Origin: G963720475 sp963720475
Lineage (GTDB): Bacteria > Actinomycetota > Thermoleophilia > Solirubrobacterales > Thermoleophilaceae
Direction: 5' to 3'
DNA: 64,000 bases
Assembly (NCBI GenBank): GCA_963720475.1
Contig: OY970394.1
Location: forward strand, 1,798,001 to 1,862,000
The position numbers and the translations under genes are program-made. Below, in pieces: positions 26,414 through 34,730 of the stretch; position 1 is the first letter of the stretch, and each line of letters begins with the position of its first letter. The notes beneath the pieces are model-generated. The model searched no databases. It saw only the letters and a list, made by a program, of their open reading frames with translations, and was not told where the DNA came from.

Positions 26414-27598
26414 ATGATGGCCGACAAAACCTCCGAACTCGTCGTCGGACTGAGCCTGCTTCCCACCGTCCACGGCGAGTGGACCGGCACTGCGACCTAC
26501 GTGCGGGAGCTGCTCCGCCACCTTGGCGTGGTGTCGGAATCGGCACGCTTCGACGTGCTCTGCAACGAGCACACGATCGGTCCCGCGCGCGAGTGGTCCC
26601 GCGGGGCCGTGCGTCTACACCAGGCCGAGGGTTTCCGCGCCGGGAAGACTGCGGCCGCTCGACTCACGGCGCTTGCCAAGGCCGCGCTGCGCCCGTCGCC
26701 GCTAAGCCGGCAGTTCGACCCGGAGATGCAGGTGGTGCACTACCCCCTGACGCTGCGGCTGCCGCGCGTGTCCCAGCCGACCGTGATGACGATCTACGAC
26801 CTCATCCATCACGACCACCCGGAGTTCTTCACCCGTCCGGAGCGCGTCTGGCGCGCGCTGTCCTACGATCGCCCGGCGAAGCACGCGACCCTGGTCATCA
26901 CCCTGAGCCGCCACGCACGCGGACGGATCATCGACCAGCTCGGGGTCGACGAGTCGCGCGTGGTCTCGATCCCGTGGGCCGCCGACGACGAGCGCTTCAG
27001 CCCGCAGGCCGCAGGCGACGACGACGAGATTGCCGCGCCGCTGGACCTCCCGGAGCGGTTCCTGTTCTACCCCGCGAGCCTGTGGGTGCACAAGAACCAC
27101 GCGAAGCTGCTCGCCGCGCTCGGCGGGATAGACGACGAGGATCTCCATCTCGTGCTGACGGGCGCGACGTACGACCGCGAGGACGAGCTGCTGTGGGCAC
27201 CCGCGCGCGAGCACGGGGTCGAGGAGCGCGTCCACCACCTGGGATTCGTCGAGGAGCGCGCGCTACCGGTCCTCTACCGTCGCGCCACCGCGATGGTCTT
27301 CCCGAGCCTGTACGAGGGTTTCGGCACGCCGCCGCTCGAGGCGATGGCGAGCGGGTGTCCGGTCGCAAGCACGACCGAGGCCTCGCTGGCCGACGTTTGC
27401 GGCGACGCGGTCGTCCGGCTCGACCCCGAGGACCCGGATCAGATGGCGACTGCGATCGCCGAGCTCGCCGGCGACGAGGCTCTCCAGCAGCGGTACCGCG
27501 CCGAGGGGCTCGAGCAAGCGAAGAAGTTCTCGTGGGCACGCTGCGCCGAGGGGCATATCGACGCCTACCGACACGCGCTGGAGCTCGGACCGCGATGA
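26414..27598 (+). CDS. glycosyltransferase family 4 (GT-B)
   Basis: A 394-residue GT-B enzyme. The N-terminal domain has the VHGEWTGTATYVRELLRHL loop for the acceptor, the middle MTIYDLIHHDHPEFF, and the C-terminal donor domain FLFYPASLWVHKNHAKLLAAL, HHLGFVEERALPVLYRRA and the EX7E-type motif PSLYEGFGTPPLEAMASGCPV. It should add a sugar from a nucleotide donor to the growing glycan in the cytoplasm. It overlaps the following methyltransferase by ATGA (27595-27598). Confidence 0.87.
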   Translation: MMADKTSELVVGLSLLPTVHGEWTGTATYVRELLRHLGVVSESARFDVLCNEHTIGPAREWSRGAVRLHQAEGFRAGKTAAARLTALAKAALRPSPLSRQFDPEMQVVHYPLTLRLPRVSQPTVMTIYDLIHHDHPEFFTRPERVWRALSYDRPAKHATLVITLSRHARGRIIDQLGVDESRVVSIPWAADDERFSPQAAGDDDEIAAPLDLPERFLFYPASLWVHKNHAKLLAALGGIDDEDLHLVLTGATYDREDELLWAPAREHGVEERVHHLGFVEERALPVLYRRATAMVFPSLYEGFGTPPLEAMASGCPVASTTEASLADVCGDAVVRLDPEDPDQMATAIAELAGDEALQQRYRAEGLEQAKKFSWARCAEGHIDAYRHALELGPR

Positions 27599-28254
27599 GC
27601 GTCGGTAGCGCCTGGTCGAGACTGCGACGGGGCCACCCCGACCGGATCACGCGCTTCCACAGCGGTCGTGACGAGCTGATGCCGCCTTCGGCCTGGGTGC
27701 GGTTGCCCGTCAGCGTCTTGCGCCGCGCGACCGGCCGCGCCGACGACCGCCCGTGGCTCGTCCCGACCGCGGTCGAGCGACTCGACGAGCTGATCGGGCC
27801 CGACTGGGACGTGCTCGAACTCGGGTCGGGCAGCTCGACCGCGTGGTACGCGCGGCGGGCGCGGAGCGTGCTCAGCCTCGAGGACGACGCGGAGTGGTTC
27901 GCGGTCGTGACCGAACGGATAGCGAACAGCGGGCTGACCAACATCGAGCTGCGCCAGGCCCCGGTGGACGATTTCCCGGGCGTCGTCGTCGACGCCGTCG
28001 CCGACAAGAGCTTCGACCTCTTGGTCGTGGACTCCAATGACGGCGAGCAGCTCAACAGGATCGGGCTCCTGAAGGCGCTGCTGCCGCGCGTGGAGGCCGG
28101 CGGCTATGTCCTGCTCGATGACTCCGACCGCGCCGACGTGCGCGAGGTCGACGAGATCCTCGCCGGCTGGCCCTTCGAGCGCTTCGTCGGGATCAAGCCC
28201 TACCCGTTCACGGCGATGGAGACGACCGTCTACCGCCGCCCTGGCGCGGGCTAG
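27595..28254 (+). CDS. class I SAM-dependent methyltransferase
   Basis: A 219-residue Rossmann-fold methyltransferase. Motif I is VLELGSGSSTAWYARRA (near residue 78), followed by VLSLEDDAEWF, then DLLVVDSNDGEQ and a GGYVLLDDSDRADV strand. It resembles glycan-cluster methyltransferases that read an acidic residue after motif I. It is coupled to the GT4 gene, so it may methylate the sugar that enzyme adds. The TAG stop shares CTAG (28251-28254) with the convergent FkbM gene. A similar enzyme lies at 58021-58917. Confidence 0.77.
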   Translation: MSVGSAWSRLRRGHPDRITRFHSGRDELMPPSAWVRLPVSVLRRATGRADDRPWLVPTAVERLDELIGPDWDVLELGSGSSTAWYARRARSVLSLEDDAEWFAVVTERIANSGLTNIELRQAPVDDFPGVVVDAVADKSFDLLVVDSNDGEQLNRIGLLKALLPRVEAGGYVLLDDSDRADVREVDEILAGWPFERFVGIKPYPFTAMETTVYRRPGAG

Positions 28255-29198
28255 GAAGCCGGGCCCGGGATACCCTTGGCGAGGATCAGGTCGGTCCCGA
28301 TCTCCTGGTCGCCGTTGCTCGCCCAGCCGTAGTCGGCCTCGAGCGAGCGGAGCTCTGCGGCCGGCAGCGTTCGCGGCGGGGCGTCGCCCGCCGGCGAGAC
28401 GTCGATGACGTACTCGTAGTGCTCCGCCACGAGTTCGTGCAGCGTGTCGAGGCCCCCGGCGCGGCGAAGTCCGTTGGGCCAGTACTCCATCAGGACCGGT
28501 ATGTCTGAGGCGAGCAGCCGGCCGGCGCCGCTGAGGACGTGTCCCTCGTGGCCTTGCGTATCGACCCAGACCAGGCCGACGGCGTCGAGGTCCACCTCTC
28601 CGCTCTCGACGAGCGCGTCGAAGGTGGTCGCGCGCACCTCGATCGTAGGGCGCGTGCCGGGCGAGTCGCCGCCTCCGCTGAGCCGGACGCGGTGGTCGCC
28701 GCTGTTCACGGCGGAGAGCTCGAGCTCCACCACCCCCTCGCGGTCGCTCACCGCGACGGGGAGCACCGCGGCTCGGTCGGCGAGCCCGTTGGCGACGAGG
28801 TTCTGACGCAGTAGCTGGCAGTTCGAAGGGTCCGGCTCAACGGCCACGACTGAGCCTGCGCCGTAGTCCTCGAGCATCGCGACCGTATGGCTGCCGATGT
28901 TCGCGCCGAGCTCGACGACGGTGCGGCCGTCGAGCGCCGCCATCCGGGCAGCGCCGTGGAGCGCAGCGAACGCCTCCTTGATGTCCCGCTCGGCGACCGT
29001 GTGGTAGACGAACAGACGCCGGCCGATGTGCAGATCGTCGGTGCTGACAAGGAAGCGTCCGTCCTCGCGGTCCACCGCCAGCATCGGTGTGAAGCGAGCG
29101 GCGAGGCGCCAGAAAGCCCGCCGTTTGAGCGCGTCGTACTCGGTCGGGAAGTCGCTCGTCAGGCGCTTCAGCTGGCGCACGAGCTTGCGGACCGTCAT
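28251..29198 (-). CDS. FkbM family methyltransferase
   Basis: A 315-residue FkbM-type SAM methyltransferase, a family that usually O-methylates sugars or polyketides. Motif I is VVELGANIGSHTVAMLEDYG, followed by VVAVEPDPSNCQLLRQNL and AVSDREGVVEL; the later LVWVDTQGHEGHVLSGA matches the family's D-xx-G-xE segment. The ATG at 29198 overlaps the stop of the upstream GT4 gene (ATGA), which ties it to the five-gene minus-strand operon 28251-33591. Confidence 0.82.
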   Translation of the reverse strand: MTVRKLVRQLKRLTSDFPTEYDALKRRAFWRLAARFTPMLAVDREDGRFLVSTDDLHIGRRLFVYHTVAERDIKEAFAALHGAARMAALDGRTVVELGANIGSHTVAMLEDYGAGSVVAVEPDPSNCQLLRQNLVANGLADRAAVLPVAVSDREGVVELELSAVNSGDHRVRLSGGGDSPGTRPTIEVRATTFDALVESGEVDLDAVGLVWVDTQGHEGHVLSGAGRLLASDIPVLMEYWPNGLRRAGGLDTLHELVAEHYEYVIDVSPAGDAPPRTLPAAELRSLEADYGWASNGDQEIGTDLILAKGIPGPAS

Positions 29199-30397
29199 CA
29201 CCGTCTGCGCTCCTCCGGTACGGCCGCCTCGGCTGCGGCGATCACGCCGGCGGCCGATTCCTCCGGTCCCCATTTCGAGATCCGCTCGAGCGACGCCGCG
29301 CCCATCCGCTCGCGCAGCTCGGCGTCACCCACGAGCCGCGTGAGCGCCGCGGCGGTTTCGGTGGGGTCGTGCGGAGAGACGACGAATCCGTTGTAGTCCG
29401 TGCTGACGAGGTCGCGCGTGCAGCCCACGCGATCGGAGGCGACGACCGGCAGCGAGAAGTTCATCGCCTCGTTGATCACGAGGCCAAACGTCTCCATCTC
29501 ACTCGAGAGCAGCGTGAAGACGTCGGCGGCGGCGTAGGCGTCGTTGATCTCCGAGCGGTCGAGGAAGCCCGTGAAGACGACGTCGGGAATGCCCTCGCGC
29601 TCGACCTTCTGCCGAAGCTCCTCCTCCATCGGCCCCGTGCCGACGACGAGCAGCGTGCAACGACTCTGAGCGCGCACCTCGCGGAAGACGTCGAGCGCGA
29701 AGACGGGGTTCTTCTTCGGGATCAGCCGCGACACACTCACGATCACCGGGCCGGCGTCGTCGGTGATGCCCAACTTTCGCCGCAGCTCCTCGCGTCGGGG
29801 CCGCAGCTCGGCCGCGGCGGCCTGGAAGGCTTCGTTGTCGACGCTGTATGGACACGCGAAGAGGCGCTCGTCCGGCACCCCGTAGGACTCCAGCCAGCGA
29901 CGGTTCTCCGAGCTGATGTAGAGACCCCAGCCGCTGCCGAAGTAGCGCCTCAGGACGAGCTGCTTGGCGATCGTGTTCGCGCGTGAGCGGCGGTCGATCA
30001 CGGTCTGCTCGTCGCGGAAGAAGACCTCGCCGCCGAGAGCGCGCTGGGTGAGCGCCGCCATCACGAAGGTGAGCGAGTAGTAGCCGCCCATCCAGAGCAC
30101 GTCGAAGCGCTCGCGGATCAGCTCGGGGACGATGTCCCAGTTGCGCGCCTCGGCGAAGTGCTCACCGAGGCCCGGCGTGCGGTCGGCGGCCTTGAGGAAC
30201 CGATGGTCGTAGCCCGACGTCAGGTCGGCGCCCCAGGCGACCTTCTTGCCGTAACCCATGTCGAACGGCTCGACGCCGTCCTTGGAGCCGAAGATCACCG
30301 TCAGCTCGACGCGCGGATCTTTTGCGAGGAGGCGGTATAGCGGGGCCTGGTTCGTCGTCGCGAGCCCCATCAGCGCTCCTATCCGAACCGGCCGCAT
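29198..30397 (-). CDS. glycosyltransferase family 4 (GT-B)
   Basis: A 399-residue GT-B enzyme, with N-terminal PVRIGALMGLATTNQAPLYRLLAKDPR (acceptor domain), a DVLWMGGYYS segment, and the donor domain VIVSVSRLIPKKNPVFALDVFR, LLVVGTGPMEEEL, DVVFTGFLDR and SSEMETFGLVINEAMNFSLPVVASD (the EX7E motif). It starts at ATG 30397, overlapping the stop of the acyltransferase gene by ATGA. It likely adds a hexose to the same repeat unit modified by its operon partners. Confidence 0.87.
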   Translation of the reverse strand: MRPVRIGALMGLATTNQAPLYRLLAKDPRVELTVIFGSKDGVEPFDMGYGKKVAWGADLTSGYDHRFLKAADRTPGLGEHFAEARNWDIVPELIRERFDVLWMGGYYSLTFVMAALTQRALGGEVFFRDEQTVIDRRSRANTIAKQLVLRRYFGSGWGLYISSENRRWLESYGVPDERLFACPYSVDNEAFQAAAAELRPRREELRRKLGITDDAGPVIVSVSRLIPKKNPVFALDVFREVRAQSRCTLLVVGTGPMEEELRQKVEREGIPDVVFTGFLDRSEINDAYAAADVFTLLSSEMETFGLVINEAMNFSLPVVASDRVGCTRDLVSTDYNGFVVSPHDPTETAAALTRLVGDAELRERMGAASLERISKWGPEESAAGVIAAAEAAVPEERRR

Positions 30398-31131
30398 CAG
30401 TGACGCCAGCGCACCCCGGTGCGAACCACCCGCGCGGGGTTCCCCGCCAGCAGCGCGTTCGCGGTCTCCTCTGGGCCGGTAACCATCGCACCGGCGGCTA
30501 CGACGACTCCGCCGGCGAGCTCGACGCCCGCGAGCACGGTCGCGCGGGCACCGACCCAGACGCGGTCGCCGAACGTGACCGGCTGGCACACGGGTGTCTC
30601 TTCGCCGTCGCCGCCGATCTGGTGGAAGTTGCTGTCCATGATCAGCACGTCGAACGAGATCAGGCAACCGCGGCCGAAGCGCATTCGCTCGAAGCACAGG
30701 ATCTGGCTCTCGGCCGATAGGACGAAGTCGGCGCCGAAGGTGACATCGCCCTGCGTCGAGAGCTTGAAGCCGTGTCCGAGGCGCGCCGGCCCCTCGAAGA
30801 CGACATCGCCCGCCACCTGCCAGACGCTGCGCGAGCGGCGGAAGTCGAACGCGCCGTTGCTGCCGAAGCCGAGCAGGACGGTGCCCGGCCGTAGCGGCCC
30901 CTCCACCGTGACGCTGCCACCGAGGTTGACGAGGGCGACACGGTGGCTGACGAGCACCGGCAGCCTGAGCGCCTGGCGCAGCGGGAGGTAGCGCAGGTTG
31001 AAGACCAGCGTCTTCGGCAGTCCGAGGAAGGCCTGCCACACTCGCGCGACCAGCTGGAAGCGGGTCCTCACCTCGGTCCCGGGCGGTGCGCCGATCAGCG
31101 ACTGGGGCATGCGCTCCTCGACGCGGCTCAT
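30397..31131 (-). CDS. hexapeptide-repeat (LbH) O-acyltransferase
   Basis: A 244-residue acetyltransferase-like protein. The beta-helix is visible from about residue 85 (GGSVTVEGPLRPGTVLLGFG, HGFKLSTQGDVTFG) to the end (VTFGDRVWVGARATVLAGVELAGGVVVAAGAMV), with the catalytic-type His in MDSNFHQIGGDG and the terminal AGNPARVVR. It should acetylate a glycan hydroxyl. The start overlaps the upstream gene's stop by ATGA (31128-31131). Confidence 0.77.
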   Translation of the reverse strand: MSRVEERMPQSLIGAPPGTEVRTRFQLVARVWQAFLGLPKTLVFNLRYLPLRQALRLPVLVSHRVALVNLGGSVTVEGPLRPGTVLLGFGSNGAFDFRRSRSVWQVAGDVVFEGPARLGHGFKLSTQGDVTFGADFVLSAESQILCFERMRFGRGCLISFDVLIMDSNFHQIGGDGEETPVCQPVTFGDRVWVGARATVLAGVELAGGVVVAAGAMVTGPEETANALLAGNPARVVRTGVRWRH

Positions 31132-32132
31132 GACGTTGTCCCGGTCCCTGCGAGCGAGCTCGCGACGTGGCGGCCGACCGCCGGCTCGGAAAGCGTGTCG
31201 TCCCACCACTCGCGCATACGCGCGGCGCGCTGCTGGAGCGCCTCGCCCTCGTCGAGCAGCGTGTCGAGCACGTCCGGCAGCGCACGCCACGAGCGAAGCT
31301 CCACCACCGGCGGGTCGCGGTAGTACCAGCGTGGGGGCAAGGTCTCGGAGACCGCGACGCAGCCGCTTCGCGCTGCCTCGCACAGGCGGAACGTCTCGTC
31401 GAAGTTCCCGCGTGGGCACAGCACGATCTTGGCGTCCGCGAGGCGTTGCGAGTAGGTCTCGGCGTCGAGGGCCTCCGGGGCGTTGCCGAACGGTCCGGCC
31501 GTCGAGAATTGCACGCGGAGGTCCGGCCGCCGGCGCTGGGCGACCTCGAGCGCACGCGCCATCTGTCGCCGCGCGGCGATGCGCGGGCGCATCGTGAACC
31601 CGCGCGAGCTCTCGAGAAAGCCCGCAAACGAGACGTCGACCCCGCGGTCGACGAAGGGGACGGAAGGAACGTCGATCAAGCGAAAGTATCCGAGCGGCAG
31701 CTCGAACGTCGGCGCCGGCGAGCGCGGTCGCCCCGCGAGCCGCCTGTGGCCGGTGAGCAGCCTGTTTCGCGCCGCCCGCGCGAGCAGCCGCCAGGAAACG
31801 GCCGGCGAGAGCGCGAGGGTCGAACCGAGGGGGTTCGGCCTCGTGCCGCCAGTCCTGAAGATGGCCCTCACGCGGTCGGCGTACGAGGGCACCTGGTACT
31901 TCTCGTCGCCGATGAGGAAGACAACCGCGCCGTCAAATCGCTCGTCGAACGCATCGACGTCCCAGGTGACGAGAAAGGTCGCGCCCTCGTCGGGCAGGAG
32001 GGCGTCGGCCTCGGCCAACACGCCGAAGATGTAGCGGTGGTCGCTGGTCTCCGCCATCGCCAGCGCCTCCCGCGGGGTGAACTCGCGCGCGGCATCCGCA
32101 TCCTGCTCCCAGATGAAGAACGAGTTGCGCAC
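31128..32132 (-). CDS. exostosin-like (GT47-type) glycosyltransferase
   Basis: A 334-residue protein. The C-terminal domain has the exostosin-type donor-binding signature LCPRGNFDETFRLCEAARSGCVAV followed by PPVVELRSWRALPDVL; the N-terminal half contains GAVVFLIGDEKYQVPSYADRV. The exostosin fold is a GT-B transferase for uronate or hexosamine residues in eukaryotes, and bacterial members occur in glycan islands. The GTG start (32132) has no ribosome site, so it is the least certain start of the operon. Confidence 0.65.
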   Translation of the reverse strand: MRNSFFIWEQDADAAREFTPREALAMAETSDHRYIFGVLAEADALLPDEGATFLVTWDVDAFDERFDGAVVFLIGDEKYQVPSYADRVRAIFRTGGTRPNPLGSTLALSPAVSWRLLARAARNRLLTGHRRLAGRPRSPAPTFELPLGYFRLIDVPSVPFVDRGVDVSFAGFLESSRGFTMRPRIAARRQMARALEVAQRRRPDLRVQFSTAGPFGNAPEALDAETYSQRLADAKIVLCPRGNFDETFRLCEAARSGCVAVSETLPPRWYYRDPPVVELRSWRALPDVLDTLLDEGEALQQRAARMREWWDDTLSEPAVGRHVASSLAGTGTTS

Positions 32133-32148
32133 GGGGAAGTGGCGGCAC

Positions 32149-33591
32149 TCAGGCGGCGCTGCCGGCCGGAATCCGCGGCGTGGGAGGCGGCTCGGTCACG
32201 TCCGGCGGCTCCGGCTCGTGCTCGGGCGACGCCTGACGGCTGCGCGTAGCGGCAATCGACAGCGCAAGGAGGATCCCGGGCAGGACGTAGAGGTAGCGGT
32301 CGGCGAGCTGGTTGTTGAAGATGCCGTTCGCGAGCCACACGACGATCCCGAGCGCGCATACGGCCACCTCCGGCCTGCAGACGCTGTCCCACGCGCGGCG
32401 CGCGCAGCTCGCCAGGCCGCCGATGAAGACGAGGAACGCCACCATGGCGATGATCCCCCCGGTCGCCAGCAGTTCGAAGTAGATGTCGTGGGCTCGGCCG
32501 AGGAACGCGAACCCGGCCCCGTGGATCGGCTCCTCGGCGATCTGGTCCTCGGCCAGTTGCTGGGCATTCGCCCGTCCCTGGTCGCTCCCCGCGGTGTCGA
32601 AGACGTCGTTCTCGCCGAGGCGGACCTGATCGACGAACTGATTCCCCAAGGCGGTGAAGAGCAAGAGCGCGATCAGCGCGGTACCGACGACGGGCACCAC
32701 GATCGGCAGCGACCGTCGCAGCTTCGGCAGGGCGACCACCGTCAGGGCGACGGCGAGGAGCGCGGCGATCGTCCCGGCGCGGGAGCCCGAAGCGAAGACG
32801 CCTCCGAGCAGCACGAGGACGGCCCCCGCGCCGGCGATCGCCCACTTCCCCGGGCGCGTGAGCCAGAGCATCGCCGGGGGGAGTGCGAGGGCTGCATTGA
32901 GGGCGAGGTAGTTGGGGTGGATCGTCAGGCCGGCGGAGCGCTCGCCGATGAAGTCGACCGGCGCGATCGAGATGCCCGCCACGTCGACGATCCCGACGAA
33001 CGCACTGATGGCCGCCGACGCGACGAAGCAATCGAGCAGGGTGGCGCAGCGCTGACGCGAGGTCGCCACGGTCGCGATCAGGACCGGGATCAGGATGAGG
33101 CCGAGCTCGAACCCGAGAAACGCGATCAGGTCGTTGTGCGGTTCGTACAACGGGCTTCCCGGCGCGACATATCCGGCTGCGAGCTGGATGTCCAAGATGT
33201 ACGAGCGGTTGATCAGCTCGCGGCTCGGAGGGTCGACCCAGACGAGCAGCGCCGACACCGCCAGCCCCGCGGCTGCGATCGCGAGCCACAGCGGAACGGG
33301 GACCTGGCGCCGCTCGACGATCACCAGGAAGATCACGATCGCGACGGCGACGATCAGGAAGCCGAGCGCCACTCCGGCTCCGATCCGCAGCCCGTTCCAG
33401 CTGATCGTGAAGACGAACAGGGCGACGACCACGAACGCCAGCCGGTCGAGCGACAGCGAATGGGCGACGAAGACAGCGACGAGCACGAGCGCGCCGACGC
33501 CTGCGGCGAGGACCGGCAATCCGGCCACGAGGATCCCCACCACGACGGCCCCCGCCAGGATGAGGACGATGGGTTGACTGGCTCTGCCCAC
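32149..33591 (-). CDS. O-antigen polymerase/ligase-like membrane protein (Wzy-type)
   Basis: A 480-residue membrane protein with 11-12 hydrophobic helices. The Wzy_C-type region is recognised by LTIHPNYLALNAALALPPAM, SGSRAGTIAALLAVAL, and after the periplasmic loop EEPIHGAGFAFLGRAHDIYFELLATGG. The tail is Pro/Glu rich. It probably polymerises flipped repeat units; it is the second candidate polymerase in the window. It starts the minus-strand operon to 28251, with TAGCCT eight bases before its GTG. Confidence 0.77.
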   Translation of the reverse strand: MGRASQPIVLILAGAVVVGILVAGLPVLAAGVGALVLVAVFVAHSLSLDRLAFVVVALFVFTISWNGLRIGAGVALGFLIVAVAIVIFLVIVERRQVPVPLWLAIAAAGLAVSALLVWVDPPSRELINRSYILDIQLAAGYVAPGSPLYEPHNDLIAFLGFELGLILIPVLIATVATSRQRCATLLDCFVASAAISAFVGIVDVAGISIAPVDFIGERSAGLTIHPNYLALNAALALPPAMLWLTRPGKWAIAGAGAVLVLLGGVFASGSRAGTIAALLAVALTVVALPKLRRSLPIVVPVVGTALIALLLFTALGNQFVDQVRLGENDVFDTAGSDQGRANAQQLAEDQIAEEPIHGAGFAFLGRAHDIYFELLATGGIIAMVAFLVFIGGLASCARRAWDSVCRPEVAVCALGIVVWLANGIFNNQLADRYLYVLPGILLALSIAATRSRQASPEHEPEPPDVTEPPPTPRIPAGSAA

Positions 33592-33599
33592 TCGCCGGC

Positions 33600-33605
33600 A
33601 GGCTA
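33600..33605 (-). promoter_or_regulatory. -10 element of the 28251-33591 operon
   Basis: TAGCCT on the minus strand, eight bases before GTG 33591. It lies in the short divergent gap to the FkbM gene on the plus strand. Confidence 0.4.
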
Positions 33606-33654
33606 GCGCGTGGCATCATCGACCCGTGCAGATCAGCAAGCGGGGCAGCGACCG

Positions 33655-34602
33655 TTGAAGATCCTCCCGGCGCGCCTCAACGACAAGCCGCACTACGTCT
33701 TTCATCCTGCGAGCGCCGCGCGGCGCGTCCTGCATCGTGTGCTCGCGGAGTCGCGCGACGGCCGGACCCGCGTCGTGCAGCTGCCGTGGGGGCTTCCGCT
33801 CGAGATCAGGACCAGCGACGCGATCGGCTACAGCATCTACGCCGCGCGCGTCTTCGACCCCTGCGTCACGGAGACTCTCCACCGCCTGATCGGGCCCGGC
33901 GACGTGGTCGTCGACGCCGGAGCGAACATCGGCTACATGACAAGTCTCGCGGCGGTGCGCTCCGGACCGTCCGGCACGGTCGTCGCCTACGAGCCGCATC
34001 CGGTCGTCTTCGCGCTCCTTGCTGCGAACGCGGCCGCGTGGCGCCGTCGCGGTAGCGTCGCGGAGGTGGACCTCCGGGAGGAGGCGCTGTCGGACCGCGA
34101 GGGCCAGGGCGAGCTCGATGCGGGCCCCGCGTTCGAGGCCAACATGGGCCTCTCGAGCGTCCAGGCCGGCAGCGGGGCATCCGGCGACTCGACGATCCCG
34201 ATCGGTCTCGTTCGCCTCGACGAGGCGTTCCGCGACCGTCGCGTCGACGTCCTCAAGATCGACGTCGAGGGGCACGAGTCGTCCGTCCTCGAAGGCGCCA
34301 AGGCGATGCTCCACGAGGGGAAGGTGCGCGACATCGTGTTCGAGGACCACGCGCAGTACCCGAGCCCGGCGACGCAGCTCGTCGAGGCCGCCGGGTACCA
34401 CCTCGTCACGCTTGACAACGACCTCTTCGGATTGACGCTCGGCGTGCCCGCCGAGCGCGGTGCGATGCGCGCGTGGCCCGGTCCGAGCTATCTCGCAACG
34501 CGCGACCCCGACCGAGCGATCCCCTTGCTCAGCGCTCCCGGGTGGGAGGTGCGCGGCATCGGGCCGCCAGCGGGGTGGGTGAGGAAGTTTCGGGGTACCT
34601 AG
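33655..34602 (+). CDS. FkbM family methyltransferase
   Basis: About 315 residues. Motif I is VVVDAGANIGYMTSLAAVRSG, then VVAYEPHPVVFALLAANAAAW and the family-typical RLDEAFRDRRVDVLKIDVEGHE segment with its DVEGHE acidic pair. It should methylate a sugar hydroxyl in the glycan made here. TTG 33655 gives a natural MKILPARLND opening and follows the stop of a ten-codon open frame (33626-33658) by TTGA overlap; GTG 33610 is the alternative. It is transcribed towards the Wzz/BY-kinase gene. Confidence 0.8.
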   Translation: MKILPARLNDKPHYVFHPASAARRVLHRVLAESRDGRTRVVQLPWGLPLEIRTSDAIGYSIYAARVFDPCVTETLHRLIGPGDVVVDAGANIGYMTSLAAVRSGPSGTVVAYEPHPVVFALLAANAAAWRRRGSVAEVDLREEALSDREGQGELDAGPAFEANMGLSSVQAGSGASGDSTIPIGLVRLDEAFRDRRVDVLKIDVEGHESSVLEGAKAMLHEGKVRDIVFEDHAQYPSPATQLVEAAGYHLVTLDNDLFGLTLGVPAERGAMRAWPGPSYLATRDPDRAIPLLSAPGWEVRGIGPPAGWVRKFRGT

Positions 34603-34730
34603 CCTATGATTGTGAACAGAAGCGACGTACGTGCCGTGCAACCTGGGCCGAACCTGCGAACGGATTCCGCCGCTCCGGTAGTCCGAACCACGACAGTGCT
34701 GGACCTGAGCCCTCCCGAACGGGACTCCAG

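Noticed and set aside
29198..31627. An 809-residue open frame on the minus strand that could be taken as one large protein
   Set aside because: Only the last 399 codons are a glycosyltransferase; the first part overlaps the acyltransferase and exostosin-like genes in another frame and has no domain.
34605..34610. TATGAT before the Wzz/BY-kinase gene, considered as its -10
   Set aside because: It lies ~120 bases before the ATG with no -35 at normal spacing; possible but not better than chance.
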